Shown in pieces: positions 43,772 to 53,565 of a stretch of DNA of 64,000 bases. Position numbers and translations under genes: made by a program. The stretch covers positions 117,973,414-118,037,413 of the forward strand of contig CAMZMU010000063.1 in NCBI GenBank assembly GCA_947311845.1. The letters are read 5' to 3'. The notes beneath the pieces are model-generated. The model was not told the DNA's origin, ran no database searches, and was given only the letters and a program-made list of their open reading frames with translations. Positions within the stretch are counted from its first letter, which is position 1; each line of letters begins with the position of its first letter. This DNA is from Poa pratensis (taxonomy: Eukaryota; Streptophyta; Magnoliopsida; Poales; Poaceae).

Positions 43772-46754
43772 TCTTTTATTATCTAACAAAATGTTAATTC
43801 ATTTGTAATTAAAAACATAAAAATTGTTTTTCTATTGTATGCCTATCTCTGATACATTACATATATGTTATTTCTTTTCATCCGGTGCTAGTGGTAGAGA
43901 AGGGTCGACACGACCTCTGAGATCGATTGATAGTCCAAAATAAAAATCTTTACTATTAATGGGAAATATACCCGAGTGTTGCAACGTTCTTTCAAGTTTT
44001 ATTTACTCATTCAGCATGTAAAACATGCATAAAAATAAATATGTACAGAATAGGTACTTATGTTTTACTCTCGTAAAAAAAGTAATGTTTCACTTTGCTT
44101 GCAATGTATATGATAAAGTTATAATACAATGACATGCATAGAATACAAGATTGTGTCTTCGATATATTTCGCAACATGAAATTTTCTCTATCTGCCTCCC
44201 CTCGAGGCCATCTCTTTCTTTTCTACGCCTTTTTGAGCATTTCCCGCCTCAATGCACGACACATGAAACCCGAATTTACATTTTTTTTACAAGATATTCC
44301 ATTTGTAACCAAAATTTCTAGAATTATGAAATTATTTCACAATCGTTGCAATTATTGTGTTGACTAATTAATTTAATTTTCATCTAGTAAAAATGTCAGG
44401 TAAAGTCATCAACTCACCAAAAAATACCAATCATTTAAACCCTATGGATCTCCCAATTGCCTTTCTTAGTGTGGATGTTATTTCTTGAGGAGATGACCGT
44501 TGTCGCCTCCACTTGCATCCCATCCATATGTCAATGCATTGCCAATGGTGGCAAGGCTTAGAAGTACCCAAGGTCAGGTCCTTGCCGTAGGATTAGTGTT
44601 TTTTCACTGCATGGTGCCAGGAGCGCAACATGGAGACAACACATATAGGGTCGCTGCAATGTAAAGCAATTCACGTATGGTAGCAAGTACTCCCTCCGTT
44701 CCACGATATATTAGTTATCTTTCATATGAGAAAAGCTTGCAGTGTACTACAAGGAACAATTAGTTATATTATGTAAGATTGCTCTTCCCAATCCCTTCAC
44801 ATCCTCCTCCTTCCCTATGTCCACATCTGCCTACATAATTCCAGTGGCAGATGTATCAAGGTACACGATTACCTACATCTGTACTACCGGAGAAGGCAAA
44901 AATCTATCAATCCTCTTCTTTCTATTCTGAATTGAAAATTTCTGCAATAATTTTCTGGTTGATGATAAAAATGAGATACATCTCTACCTTTTAGTTGACA
45001 ACACCGAAAATGAACACTGATGTGCGAATTAGATCTTTGGAATTCCAGTGAAAGTAGTTCTCATCTCATCTGTTACAGAAAACTCCTCGAAATGGGGAAT
45101 ATAAATCTCAGTCAAAATTTTCAGCGTAGCATAAATTATCAAGCTAGTTGAATCGGTAAATAACACAATAGGTTTCTCACACACAAAAATATTAACTCTG
45201 AAGAAATAATCCCATAACTTCGGATCAGGCTCTGCAAACTGAAAAAAAAAAGTTGTTACAATGGCAGGATTGAAGTATAAATATAACCACTTATGTTAGG
45301 TTGATCATAGATCATTATTTGCTACAAACTGAACCCAGATTAACTTAATCATGTGAGATGCAAATACAATCCTGAAGTCTATACCATCACATAATACTAA
45401 AACATCTTGAGATACAACATCTGGAGCATATCAATATATATACCATATAGTAAGCAAACAAATAATATGCACACCAGAACCTAGGAGGTAGGGATCGACT
45501 AACCTTTGCATATGCATCAGTAGCTTGATGGATCGAGTATTTGCTTGGGACGATAATAATAGATCCGTTGGACAAGAGTACAAGACCATCGCTGTATATA
45601 TAGCTCCTAGCTAGGTACGTGTTGCTAACTCTACATGGCACGCGTTATTTGGTTGCCCACCTCAATCTGCGTGTAACCAATTGTTGGTTGGCCTCCCTCT
45701 AGGCGCACGGGTTGTGCACTTGTGCTGGTTCTCCCTTTCCAATTCGCATGGGTCAAGGGGACAGGTTGAGCGGCGATTACGCTGGACCAGAGTACCGCCA
45801 TAACGGATGAGAAGCCGGAAGTCAGCCGGAGGAGCACGGGGCGCAGGGCCAGAGAAGCAGTGGCCCAAACACGTCGAGCTGCGGCCGGTTGGCGCGTGGG
45901 GCGGATTGGCGACTGCGAGCTTTCCCTAGGCCGACGCCAGTCTCAGCAGCGCCCACCTGTTGTCTTCTCCTCTCCTACCGATTGTTGGTCTCACCATCCC
46001 CGCCAAAGCCGCGTCCGACAGCCGCCGTATGCCCGTGTGCAACTTCCTCGGCGGTAACTGCGCTAGCGGTCAGCTCTTGACGACGGCGAGCTTATGGTCT
46101 TATGGAAGATCAGGTTGGGGGCGTTATCTTGGGGAGATGGAAACGACCGATCGAGGATGCCCTGGTCACGTACCTGTATTTGAGATAAATCAGGGCGAGT
46201 TCGTGGATAGGAAAGTGAGTAAACAAACTGTACGTGATATCATCTAAAAGACTATATGTGAGATGGTGACAAACGCCAAGAAGAAGCTCCACGGGCGAGA
46301 GACGTCAGAACATGATTGTGTCGCCTATCTCCCTATGAATCCATGCTGTGTTGGTCGCCGCTCTAAAACCCCAACCAGTTTGGTCTGCTTTGGCTCAAGG
46401 GAGGTAAATTTGCTAGTCGATATTTTCTCATCGATGGAGCAGCCGAACAGATAGAGCTACGAAAGAGGACAAGCGATTTTTTGTTCCTGTTATTAAGGAG
46501 AGAAAGGACACGGCGGTATTCTATCTGCAAGATGCATGCGGTGGTTGTTGATGTTGTGTCGTTTCTTGCTAGTTGTTCTACGTCAGGAGAGGATAGAGAT
46601 AGAGAGAAAAAACACGGTTAGTTAGTTGTTTCTATTTACATGCATGCGGTGGTGTGCAAATACACGGTTGTTAGTTGCGGTGGCATTTCTCCAGTAATTT
46701 GTTAGATGTGTGACACCAGGTATTCACCAAGCCGCCTTTAATAGTAAAGATACA
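43459..46754. other. Unassigned repetitive sequence, possibly one old transposon
   Basis: The block begins CTAGTTTAATGCCCGTGC and ends 'tttaatagtaaagatac' just before the CACTA terminus. Similar start and end motifs bound a common grass repeat with 'cccgtgc-ttgc-acggg' ends. A second 'acccgagtgttgcaac' occurs at 43970. A (CT)n tract lies at 43741-43768, and a single MITE-like end CTCCCTCCGTTCC at 44690-44702 has no partner. Frames at 45.4-46.4 kb on both strands are short, GC-driven and unrecognised. I found no gene. Confidence 0.35.
43741..43768. repeat. (CT)n microsatellite
   Basis: Fourteen CT dinucleotides without interruption. Confidence 0.97.
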
Positions 46755-46955
46755 CACTGGTAGAAAATGGGCCTATGGTCCCGGTTCGGTTGGGCCATCA
46801 GTCCCGGTTGCCCAACCGGGACTGGCCAATCGGGACTAATGCTAGTCCCGGTTGGGCCACGAACCGGGACCAATGGGTGGCCACGTGGCCAGTTTTGGCT
46901 GGGCGTGGGGAGAGACTCATTGGTCCCGGTTCTTGTTACGAACCGGGACCAATGA
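46755..46955. repeat. CACTA terminus and subterminal repeats
   Basis: CACTGGTAG at 46755, then five or six copies of the motif (A/G)GTCCCGGTT or its complement AACCGGGAC(C/T) at 46778-46950, several as inverted pairs. In CACTA elements these are binding sites for the TnpA-type protein that brings the ends together. Confidence 0.88.
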
Positions 46956-46991
46956 GTGCGTTTTTTTTTTTGGTATTTAGGGTTAGGGTCT

Positions 46992-47206
46992 CCCTCTCGC
47001 CGGTGCCCCCTCTCCTCTCGCCGGTGCCCCCTCTCCTTCTCGCCGGTGCCCCTCTCGCCGGTGCCCCTCTCCTTCTCGCCGGTGCCCCTCTCGCCGGTGC
47101 CCCTCTCCTTCTCGCCGGTGCCCCCTCTCGCCGGTGCCCCCTCTCCTTCTCGCGGTGCCTCCTCTCCCTCTCGCCGGTGCCCCCTCTCCCTCTCGCCGGT
47201 GCCTCC
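46992..47206. repeat. CTCGCCGGTGCCCC minisatellite
   Basis: Ten exact CGCCGGTG cores plus one CGCGGTG variant in about 215 bp, with alternating spacers (CCCCTCTCCTT and CCCCTCT). It lies between the subterminal repeats and the ORF2 end. All frames are open because of the repeat; it is not a gene. Confidence 0.93.
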
Positions 47207-47428
47207 GTCGTCTCCCCCTTCTTCGCATCGCCGACGTGCTCTCCATCGTTTCCATACGCATATTATACGCTCTACTATATACACAGTACATGTTGATGCA
47301 TATATAATTAATATTCGATCTCTTGCGAGAATACAACTATTTAATTACATGGAGATAGATCAAGCCATCAAGGCATATGTAGTTCATCGTCCGAAGCATA
47401 ATGTTCTCCCCTTTCATCGATGACCTCC

Positions 47429-48150
47429 CTAAGCAGAATCCGCCAATTCCTCTTGAATTGCTCCTACGCGCAGTTCTGGGTCGATCTTCTCCCGCATTTT
47501 GCTGAAAGCAGTTGTTCTCCGCTCAGTGGTCAACTCGCGAATGAACTCGCAAACGTAGAATCCACATAAATTACTCCCCGGTGGCTGCTGCGGACTTTCC
47601 ACCGTTTTATAAGTTAGCTCATCTTTGAATGGACCTTCTACCTTCTGTTTGAAAATTGTCCAACACCTGCTTTGGCAAAGAAAATGAACAAAGGAGTTAT
47701 TAATTACTTGACATCAGGGAACGAACGAAAGAGGGCGATATAATGCGATAATGATTGAAATTACTTGTTGAGCATTTCTTTCATGTCGGACCACACGCTT
47801 GGTCCCAACTTAATGAGTCGTGGACTTCAACTGTGGACTTGTCAGGTTGAATGCTTAGCAGAATCCAGTGGAACCTGCGGACGTTTACATAAAGCAGACA
47901 TGCATAGCTCATCAATTACACTTAACATCGAGAAAGCCAAATAAAAATATGTACAAGACAGAAACACTCACCTGAAGTTGTAAGGAAATAGTATTTCCGT
48001 ACAGAAATGTTGCATGGTTAAAAAGGTGGTCAGGTCATGCTCCACGTCTTTGGGGTGATTGACTAACGTATGTGAATTCACGATATATGGGTCAACGAAC
48101 CAACCTCAAAAACTTTAGATCTTTTGCATTCCAGCATCTTCATTCTGCAT
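47429..48150 (-). pseudogene. Ulp1/C48 cysteine-protease domain at the end of CACTA ORF2
   Basis: Three exons are recognisable: about 48145-47972, 47874-47765 and 47666-47429. They give WFVDPYIVNSHTLVNHPKDV, the catalytic His region FHWILLSIQPDKSTVEVHDS (His, then Asp in HDS), and the Gln-Cys region QQPPGSNLCGFYVCEFIREL. The stop is at 47429-47431. Ulp1 enzymes cleave SUMO or related modifiers, and this domain is a common C-terminal part of grass CACTA ORF2 proteins. A frameshift after VHDS (about 47830) damages the copy, but the His, Asp, Gln and Cys residues are all present. Its role in transposition is not known. Confidence 0.78.
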
Positions 48151-48464
48151 AATAGCGTACAAAAGGATATATATATAGGCAGGATAATATAATACAGGCA
48201 ATGAACGAGCTGAGCTAGAGACTTAATTACGAAAATAAATCACTTACAGACAATAGCAAGAGAGGATAGATTTGTCGAGGGCGCGCTTTTGGAATAACTG
48301 GAACAGTTCAGTCAGTTGAGCTCGGGCTTTTTTGGTGCAAAAAAAGCCTTATTGTAGGCAGCCACCTCCGCGGCGTTTTCGCTACAGTCCTGTCATAAGG
48401 TCTAATGGGAAGATTCTTATGAGGTACTGTTGGGAGGGGCGACCTTTTACGTTTCGGTGATCGC

Positions 48465-50501
48465 TTACCCCTCATAGTACGAGCGGTGGGCGGAAACGGC
48501 TGACGCGGCGGCGGAGACGGCTGACGCGGCGGCTGAGACGGCTGCGCTGGAGACTGGTGAGGCGGTGAAGAGGACTGTTGCGCTGGAGAATGCTGAGGCG
48601 GTGAAGAGGACTATTGCGCTGGAGACTGGTGAGGAGTCGATGGCCTTGGCTGCCAGTTCGGAAGCACGATGAATTCCTTTGGCCATAGAATGGTCGCTTT
48701 CTTGGCTTCTCCAAGTTCAAGCACCTCCCCATCTTCACCTGCAGGGTGTTGCAGCTTCAGCTCCTCATAATCTTTCATCACTTCATCCACCGCGACAACA
48801 GCGTAGCCATTTGGAACCGGAGAGAAATGGTAAGTTGGATTAGGTCCAATTGGTACGACATAGCGACCGCCACCTTCACGGTTAAGTTAAAAACTTTCAC
48901 ATGCATCTCACAAGGTGTGCTCTCCGTGATATCATCCACTGGGTAGCGACGAAGTGGAGCCACTGCATCATCATTACCATCCCGGAGCTCCGTGGAAGCC
49001 ACGCTGCTTTTCCGATTCGATGGGCCACCGGTACCATCGCATGCAGCTTCTACCATGTGCCGTTGAGATTGGCCGCTAGTACCTTGCTGGCTAAGCACGG
49101 CAATTTGTTCCTTCTGCCGCTTTAATTCTTCTTCTATATTAAGCAGCCGGTCTGCAGCAGCGCGTGCTTCCATTGCCTCCTTTCCTTTCTCCTCTGATGG
49201 CTTCTATCAGGAAATTTCTTCCTGTGCTCGGGAATCGCAACTGTCTTGGGCTTGGAGCCAGGTACGCCTCGTAACCGTCCGTCGTGTTCCTTATTCCCAA
49301 GGGCGCGTGTGAGCTCGTCATCCTCTCTATCGGGAATGAACCGTCCCTCTTCAACATCCTTTACTGCATTTCTAATTTCTTGGATGGGTAGTAGGGGATT
49401 ATCTTTGTGTCTTTTGTTATATATGCACTTCCTTCTGCGTCCAACGTGCCCCCATGCCCGTAAAACCAATTTCTTGCCCGTTCGATCCACTTGAGTGGCT
49501 CTGGAGTGATCCCATTAGCCAGCAGGTCCGCCTCAAGTTTCTCCCACTTAGGCATGCTACCAGCGTAGCCACCAGGCCCATAGTATGGTGGTACATCTTT
49601 AGAGCAGCATTTGCCGCATTTTTTGCAGACTTTTCCAGAGCTTCCTCTGATTTCTTGTACGCCACAAATTCTTTCCAGTAGTCCTTTATCTTCTCATACC
49701 CTTTATCGAAGTCTGGAGTCTTATTTTTCTTGACAAACAGTTTGTTCAATCTTTTCTTCCAGTTCTTGAATAGCTCGGCCATCTTCTTAAGTGCCCAGTC
49801 CTTGACTTTTTGCTCCATGATTTTCCGGGCAATCTTTTCTGCCTCATCTGGATCCTCCTCATCTGAATCCACCTCTGGCGCCGGCAGGGTGAAATTAACC
49901 ATGAGCTTTCTCCAAAGTCTTTCTTTGCCCTCATCGCTGACATATAGCTGTCCTTTCTCCCTTGGCCGATGCCATTCTCGAACGGTGATCAGGATGAAGT
50001 CCTAACAAGAACTCCGCATTGCTTTACCATTTTATTTTTAACACCAGGGGGAGCAGTCGGTGTGCCGTCTTCAGCGACTCTTCGATCGTGTACCTTTCTT
50101 GGTCGCCCAACTTTTTGGCTGGGCCTCGTTTTGTCCTTACAGATGATTTGCTCGATCCGGAGGGCTAAAAAGAAGAAAGAGCGTTAATATATGTATATAG
50201 ACAGCAGAGGCTTAATTAATACAATCTTCGGCTTCATTAATATATGTATATGCACCTCGCCGGAGTTTGCAACATTTAATGTTCCACCGGAGCCTTCGGC
50301 TTCTCCCTCGTCGGCTTCTCCCTCGCTGACTTCTCCCTCACCCCGGCCGTCGGGTTCTACCTCACCGGAGCCGTCTCTTCGGTTGAGAGACTCATCTCCC
50401 TCACCGGAGTTGTTCAAAAACTCCGTGGTGACATCGACAATATCTTCCGGCCCGCGGATTATATCCTGGAGGATATTTTCCTGATCTTCGTCTCGTTCCA
50501 T
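48465..50501 (-). pseudogene. CACTA ORF2 N-terminal region (Transposase_24/TnpA-like)
   Basis: Exon 1 (50501-50256) encodes an acidic Glu/Gly-rich start (MERDEDQENILQDIIRG) and ends at a GT donor. A second exon begins after the AG at 50165-50166. Blocks in shifting frames then give PTAPPGVKNKMVKQCGVLVR, LMVNFTLPAPEVDSDEEDPD, a basic helical region (KKMAELFKNWKKRLNKLFVK), KSAKNAANAALKMYHHTMG, WIERARNWFYGHGGTLDAEG, and EEGRFIPDREDDELTRALGN. It continues to YPVDDITEST-like sequence and a Pro/Gln-rich tail at 48.7-48.5 kb. This order is that of the grass CACTA second protein, thought to bind subterminal repeats. Frameshifts near 50060, 49560, 49170 and elsewhere break it. Confidence 0.8.
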
Positions 50502-51059
50502 AGTTTCTGCAAATTAAGAACAATGCACAAAACTTTAGTTGGGTAACTTGTTCCATATGTCAAGATACATCCTAGGTCATGTAGGTCAATTTAAATGGAA
50601 TTGCAATGACTAATAAAATCATTTCCACAAATTCCATATTTAATATAAGAAGGTATTTTAGTTCTTCTAATTTAACATTGTTCAATCATGCATGACCAAT
50701 TTAATGCATTAACATGGAGCTCTAAAACATATTTTAGATGTTAATAGAAGTCAAATTTAAAATATAAACACTTATTTAAATTAGCTCCATAACTAAAGGA
50801 AATGCATTGAAGTTATTTCCAAATATTCACCAAATTGAAATGTTCCAAAATGTTTGTATTTTAAAATTCAACTATCTAAAATTCAACAATTTTAAACAAC
50901 TATCTAAAATTCAACAATTTTAAACAACACTACCAAATTCTATCTAAAAAATTCTGTCAAATTGTAAACAACACTAACAATTTTAAACAACTATCTAAAC
51001 AACTATCTAAAAATTCTGTGTGTTGAGCAAATTTGCTACAAATTTGTACTCCTAAAATA
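50502..51059. repeat. AT-rich upstream region with short tandem repeats
   Basis: No gene. At 50867-51015 the phrase 'caactatctaaaattcaac' with 'aattttaaacaac' is repeated two to four times in degenerate tandem form. It would be upstream (promoter side) of ORF2 on the minus strand. Confidence 0.6.
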
Positions 51060-51475
51060 ATAAACCGCTGATGTCATGCTGACGTCAGCAATGGTGCTAC
51101 GGCTCGGTGTTGAGCACGAGAGGGAGGGCGTGGGCGCCGCGGCGATCACCTGGCCGTGGAGAGGGAAGGGGCGGGCGCGGCGGAGGCCAGGAGCAGGCCG
51201 CCGGCGACGGGAGAGGCGCGACGGCGGGGGGCGCGGCGAAGGGCAGGGGCGCGCGATGGGAGGGCCGCCGGAGCAGGGCGCGCGACGGCCGCCGGAGCAG
51301 GGGCGCGCGACGGCGGGGGCCGCGGCGGAGCCGGGCCGCCGGAAAAAACGAGCAGGGCTTCGCCGGAAAAACGAGCAGGGCTTCGCCGGCTTCGCGTGCG
51401 GTCGCGCCTTCTCCGGTCCTTAGTCGATTTTGCCTGAATGGGGAAGAAGAGAGGGCGCGGGAAGTTATACTAGGA
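51060..51475. other. GC-rich block without a recognisable gene
   Basis: Very G-rich on the plus strand ('ggcgcgcgacgg', 'ccggagcaggg' repeated). Frames are open on both strands in several phases, giving Arg/Gly/Ala/Pro-rich peptides with no domain. The repeat 'aaaaacgagcagggcttcgc' at 51344 and 51367 is tandem. This is likely a compositional island in the CACTA interior. Confidence 0.5.
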
Positions 51476-51640
51476 CTCTTTGGTCCGGTTGCTGGCAAGA
51501 ACCGGGACCAATGACCCTTTGGTCCGGTTCTTGCCAGCAACCGGACCAAAGAGTGGGTCATTTAATGCCAGATCCAGTGGCGCGTTCATGGACTCTTTGG
51601 TCCCGGTTCTTGCCAGAAACCGGGACCAAAGAGTCATTTT
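51476..51640. repeat. Internal copies of the CACTA GGTCCCGGTT repeat
   Basis: Three inverted pairs: 'ctttggtccggttgctggc' with its complement, 'ctttggtccggttcttgcc' with its complement, and 'ctctttggtcccggttcttg' with 'aaccgggaccaaagag'. They can fold into hairpins. Their location far from the element end suggests an internal duplication or the remains of a second, nested CACTA end. Confidence 0.75.
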
Positions 51641-52180
51641 TCAAATTATTTCGAACTTTTCAGTTCTGAAATGTTGTTCCCGCCTTTTTTTTCTTATTTA
51701 GGTGTTTGAATATGAATTTCAAATGGTTTGAATCTGAAAAGACTTTCAACATGAAAAGTGTTTAAATTTGAATAAATAATCCAAAACCATTTTCTGTTTT
51801 CTGAATAATTATTCTAACTATACAAACTATTAACCATTTTGCCATTTTCAATTAAAAATATATTAACTTTATTGCATATTTTGAATTGACAAAACTTTCA
51901 ACGTGAAAAGTGTTTGAATTTGTATAAATAATCCAAAATCAATTTTACATTATTATTGTCATTTTCAATTTAATATGGATAAATTCATATCTTTAAATCC
52001 GTAAGTCGAATTCGACAAATAATCCGTAAGCAGAAGTAAATGCAGAACAATTTCAGTAAACCTATATTTGTAAGATGAATGTTTGGTGTTGTAAAATGCA
52101 GAAGAAAGCAGATAAAAATTATTAATTCATTTATCTTAATGCATTACATAAAAGGTTTAATACATTATTACACATGATAC
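51641..52180. other. AT-rich region without a gene
   Basis: No protein-like frame. The phrase 'ttcaacatgaaaagtgtt' recurs as 'ttcaacgtgaaaagtgtt' at 51746 and 51896 in a loose tandem. It ends with 'cataaaaggtttaatacatt', shared with 61461-61500 downstream of ORF1. Confidence 0.5.
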
Positions 52181-52275
52181 AACGTCTCACAAGCGCTTGA
52201 AAGAAACACACCCCTGATCCAACATCACCAACATTATTCTACATAAACGGACTTGCTGGCTCGAAGGCCGTAGGA

Positions 52276-52765
52276 TTAGGGGGAACGGCGGGAGGAGCCA
52301 GCCCCGTGGGCGGCCGCCCGGTTCTCGCGCGCACGTTTGCGGCGGAGGGCAAGATCCATGGAGGATGAGTCTTTCAGCGCCCAATCCAGATCGGAAGCCT
52401 CCTTCGCCTTGAGCTGGTAGGAAGTCTTGGCTCGCTGGACAAGGTAGTCGCGGACAGACTGGAAGGAGGATTCCATGGCCTCCTGTATCTGCAACCCACA
52501 ACCTTCTTCCCCGTCGTCGCTCCAGTCGAAGTCGTCGTCCTCCTCCTCCTCCGCGGGAGAGCGGCGGCGCCTGGTGGAGGTGCAGCGGCGCCAGGTGGAG
52601 GTGCGGCGGCACCTGGTGGAGCAGGAGGCCGGTAGCTGGGCATTCCTCTCCACGTCGGGCTCGTGGCATACGGCGGGATAGACTCCCGCAGTTGCGCCCA
52701 AGCGCGCTCTGCCGAGCACGCTCGACCTCGTCCAGAAGGCGCTGCGGCGGGCGTGGCGGATCCAT
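52276..52765 (-). pseudogene. Unknown small acidic ORF between CACTA genes
   Basis: ATG 52763-52765 (MDPPRPPQRLLDEVERA) sits about 60 nt downstream of a minus-strand TATA box. Near 52710 the frame must shift by one to stay protein-like. The second frame then has a Thr/Arg-rich stretch, an acidic patch (SPAEEEEDDDFDWSDDGEEG), and a helical region (AMESSFQSVRDYLVQRAKTS, KEASDLDWALKDSSSMDLAL) ending in a basic tail (LRRKRARENRAAAHG) and a stop at 52276. I do not recognise a family. Its promoter, acidic-then-basic layout and position inside the CACTA element suggest an accessory transposon gene. Confidence 0.5.
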
Positions 52766-52823
52766 CTCGTGGACGATGCGTTCGTGGCTAGAATGGTGGA
52801 TTAGGGTTTACCCCGTCGGCGAC

Positions 52824-52895
52824 AATATATAAAGACCTCCAGGGCAGCGCTGGGGGAGGACACGTGCCCAGGGAAGCGCTGGGGGAGGACACGTG
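52824..52895 (-). promoter_or_regulatory. Minus-strand promoter: TATA box and two G-boxes
   Basis: On the minus strand TTTATATATTG (52824-52833) lies about 60 bp upstream of the ATG at 52765. Two CACGTG palindromes (52861-52866 and 52890-52895), carried on a tandem ~29-bp duplication ('agcgctgggggaggacacgtg'), are 30-65 bp further upstream. CACGTG is the core of plant G-box/ABRE elements bound by bZIP and bHLH factors. Confidence 0.6.
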
Positions 52896-52920
52896 TCGTG
52901 ACCGCAAAGCCCGTCTTTAG

Positions 52921-53258
52921 TCCCGGTTGGTGTTACCAACCGGGACTAAAGAAGCACACGGATCGTGTGTTTCTTTCAAGTGCTTGTGAGCCGTTGGATC
53001 AGGGGTGTGTTTCTTTTGAGGGATTGTGAGCTGTTGGATCAGCAGTATCACGACCACTTCGTGAGCCACATGACCCGGTTGGTGTTACCAACCGGGAGTA
53101 AAGAAGCACACGGATCGTGTGTTTCTTTCAAGCGCTTGTGAGACGTTGGATCAGGGTGTGTTTCTTTTGAGGGATTGTGAGCTGTTGGATCAGCAGTATC
53201 ACGACCACTTCGTGAGCCACATGACCCGGTTGGTGTTACCAACCGGGACTAAAGAAGC
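52921..53258. repeat. ~152-bp tandem repeat with CACTA-type inverted ends
   Basis: Two units (52951-53102 and 53103-53253), each containing 'gcacacggatcgtgtgtttc', 'gagggattgtgagctgttgg' and 'ccacttcgtgagccacatga', separated by 'cccggttggtgttaccaacc', a perfect inverted repeat of the CACTA subterminal type (three copies). It lies between the two divergent TATA boxes. Confidence 0.85.
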
Positions 53259-53268
53259 ACACGTACCC

Positions 53269-53276
53269 TATATATA
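53269..53276 (+). promoter_or_regulatory. Plus-strand TATA box upstream of the hairpin repeats
   Basis: TATATATA in the context 'ccctatatatagccg', followed about 35 bp later by a pyrimidine/A leader 'tcactcacacaaaac'. It faces away from the minus-strand promoter at 52.83 kb. The first hairpin begins about 75 bp downstream. Confidence 0.5.
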
Positions 53277-53347
53277 GCCGCCCTCCTCAGACAGGTTTAC
53301 TCACTCACACAAAACATTCCAGCGTCACTCGGAGAGGCATCTTTGGG

Positions 53348-53460
53348 CAACCAGCGGCAAGACGTCTCTGATGACCTGTGACCGTTCCAAACGGTTGCAG
53401 ATCATCAGAGATGTGTTGCCGGACGGTTGTAGATCATCAGAGACGTCTTGCCGCTGCTTG
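53348..53460 (+). repeat. Hairpin-forming repeat, copy 1
   Basis: Left arm 53348-53388, loop of 32 bp, right arm 53421-53460. The stem core is perfect over 23 bp (53352-53374 pairs with 53434-53456), and the rest pairs with a few mismatches and one bulge. The loop itself repeats part of the right arm in a weaker form ('gttgcagatcatcagagatg'). Size and shape are those of a plant miRNA or hairpin-siRNA precursor. No ORF is present. Confidence 0.8.
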
Positions 53461-53518
53461 GATCGAAGTGGCGCTCAAACACAAAACATTCCAGCGTCAC
53501 TCGGAGAGGCATCTTTGG

Positions 53519-53565
53519 GCAACCAGTGGCAAGACGTCTCTGATGACCTGCGACCGTTCCAAACG
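53519..53565 (+). repeat. Hairpin repeat copy 2, left arm
   Basis: Second tandem copy (period about 171 bp; compare 'caaccagtggcaagacgtct' with copy 1 at 53348). The arm ends at the AAACG target duplication of the gypsy element. Its loop and right arm continue at 61145-61230. Confidence 0.8.

Noticed and set aside
44690..44702. CTCCCTCCGTTCC, a Stowaway-like terminus
   Set aside because: No matching inverted end or TA-flanked partner is found within 500 bp. At most a truncated relic.
45631..46292. Short ORFs on both strands at 45.6-46.3 kb
   Set aside because: No recognisable domain, conflicting strands and GC-driven composition; could be a captured gene fragment but nothing supports a call.
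46775..47336. Long plus- and minus-strand ORFs (up to 186 codons) near the CACTA end
   Set aside because: They are produced by the CGCCGGTG minisatellite, which is open in several frames on both strands.
51076..51561. Five overlapping ORFs in the GC-rich block
   Set aside because: Open in most frames because of composition; peptides are low-complexity and no start context or splice pattern supports a gene.
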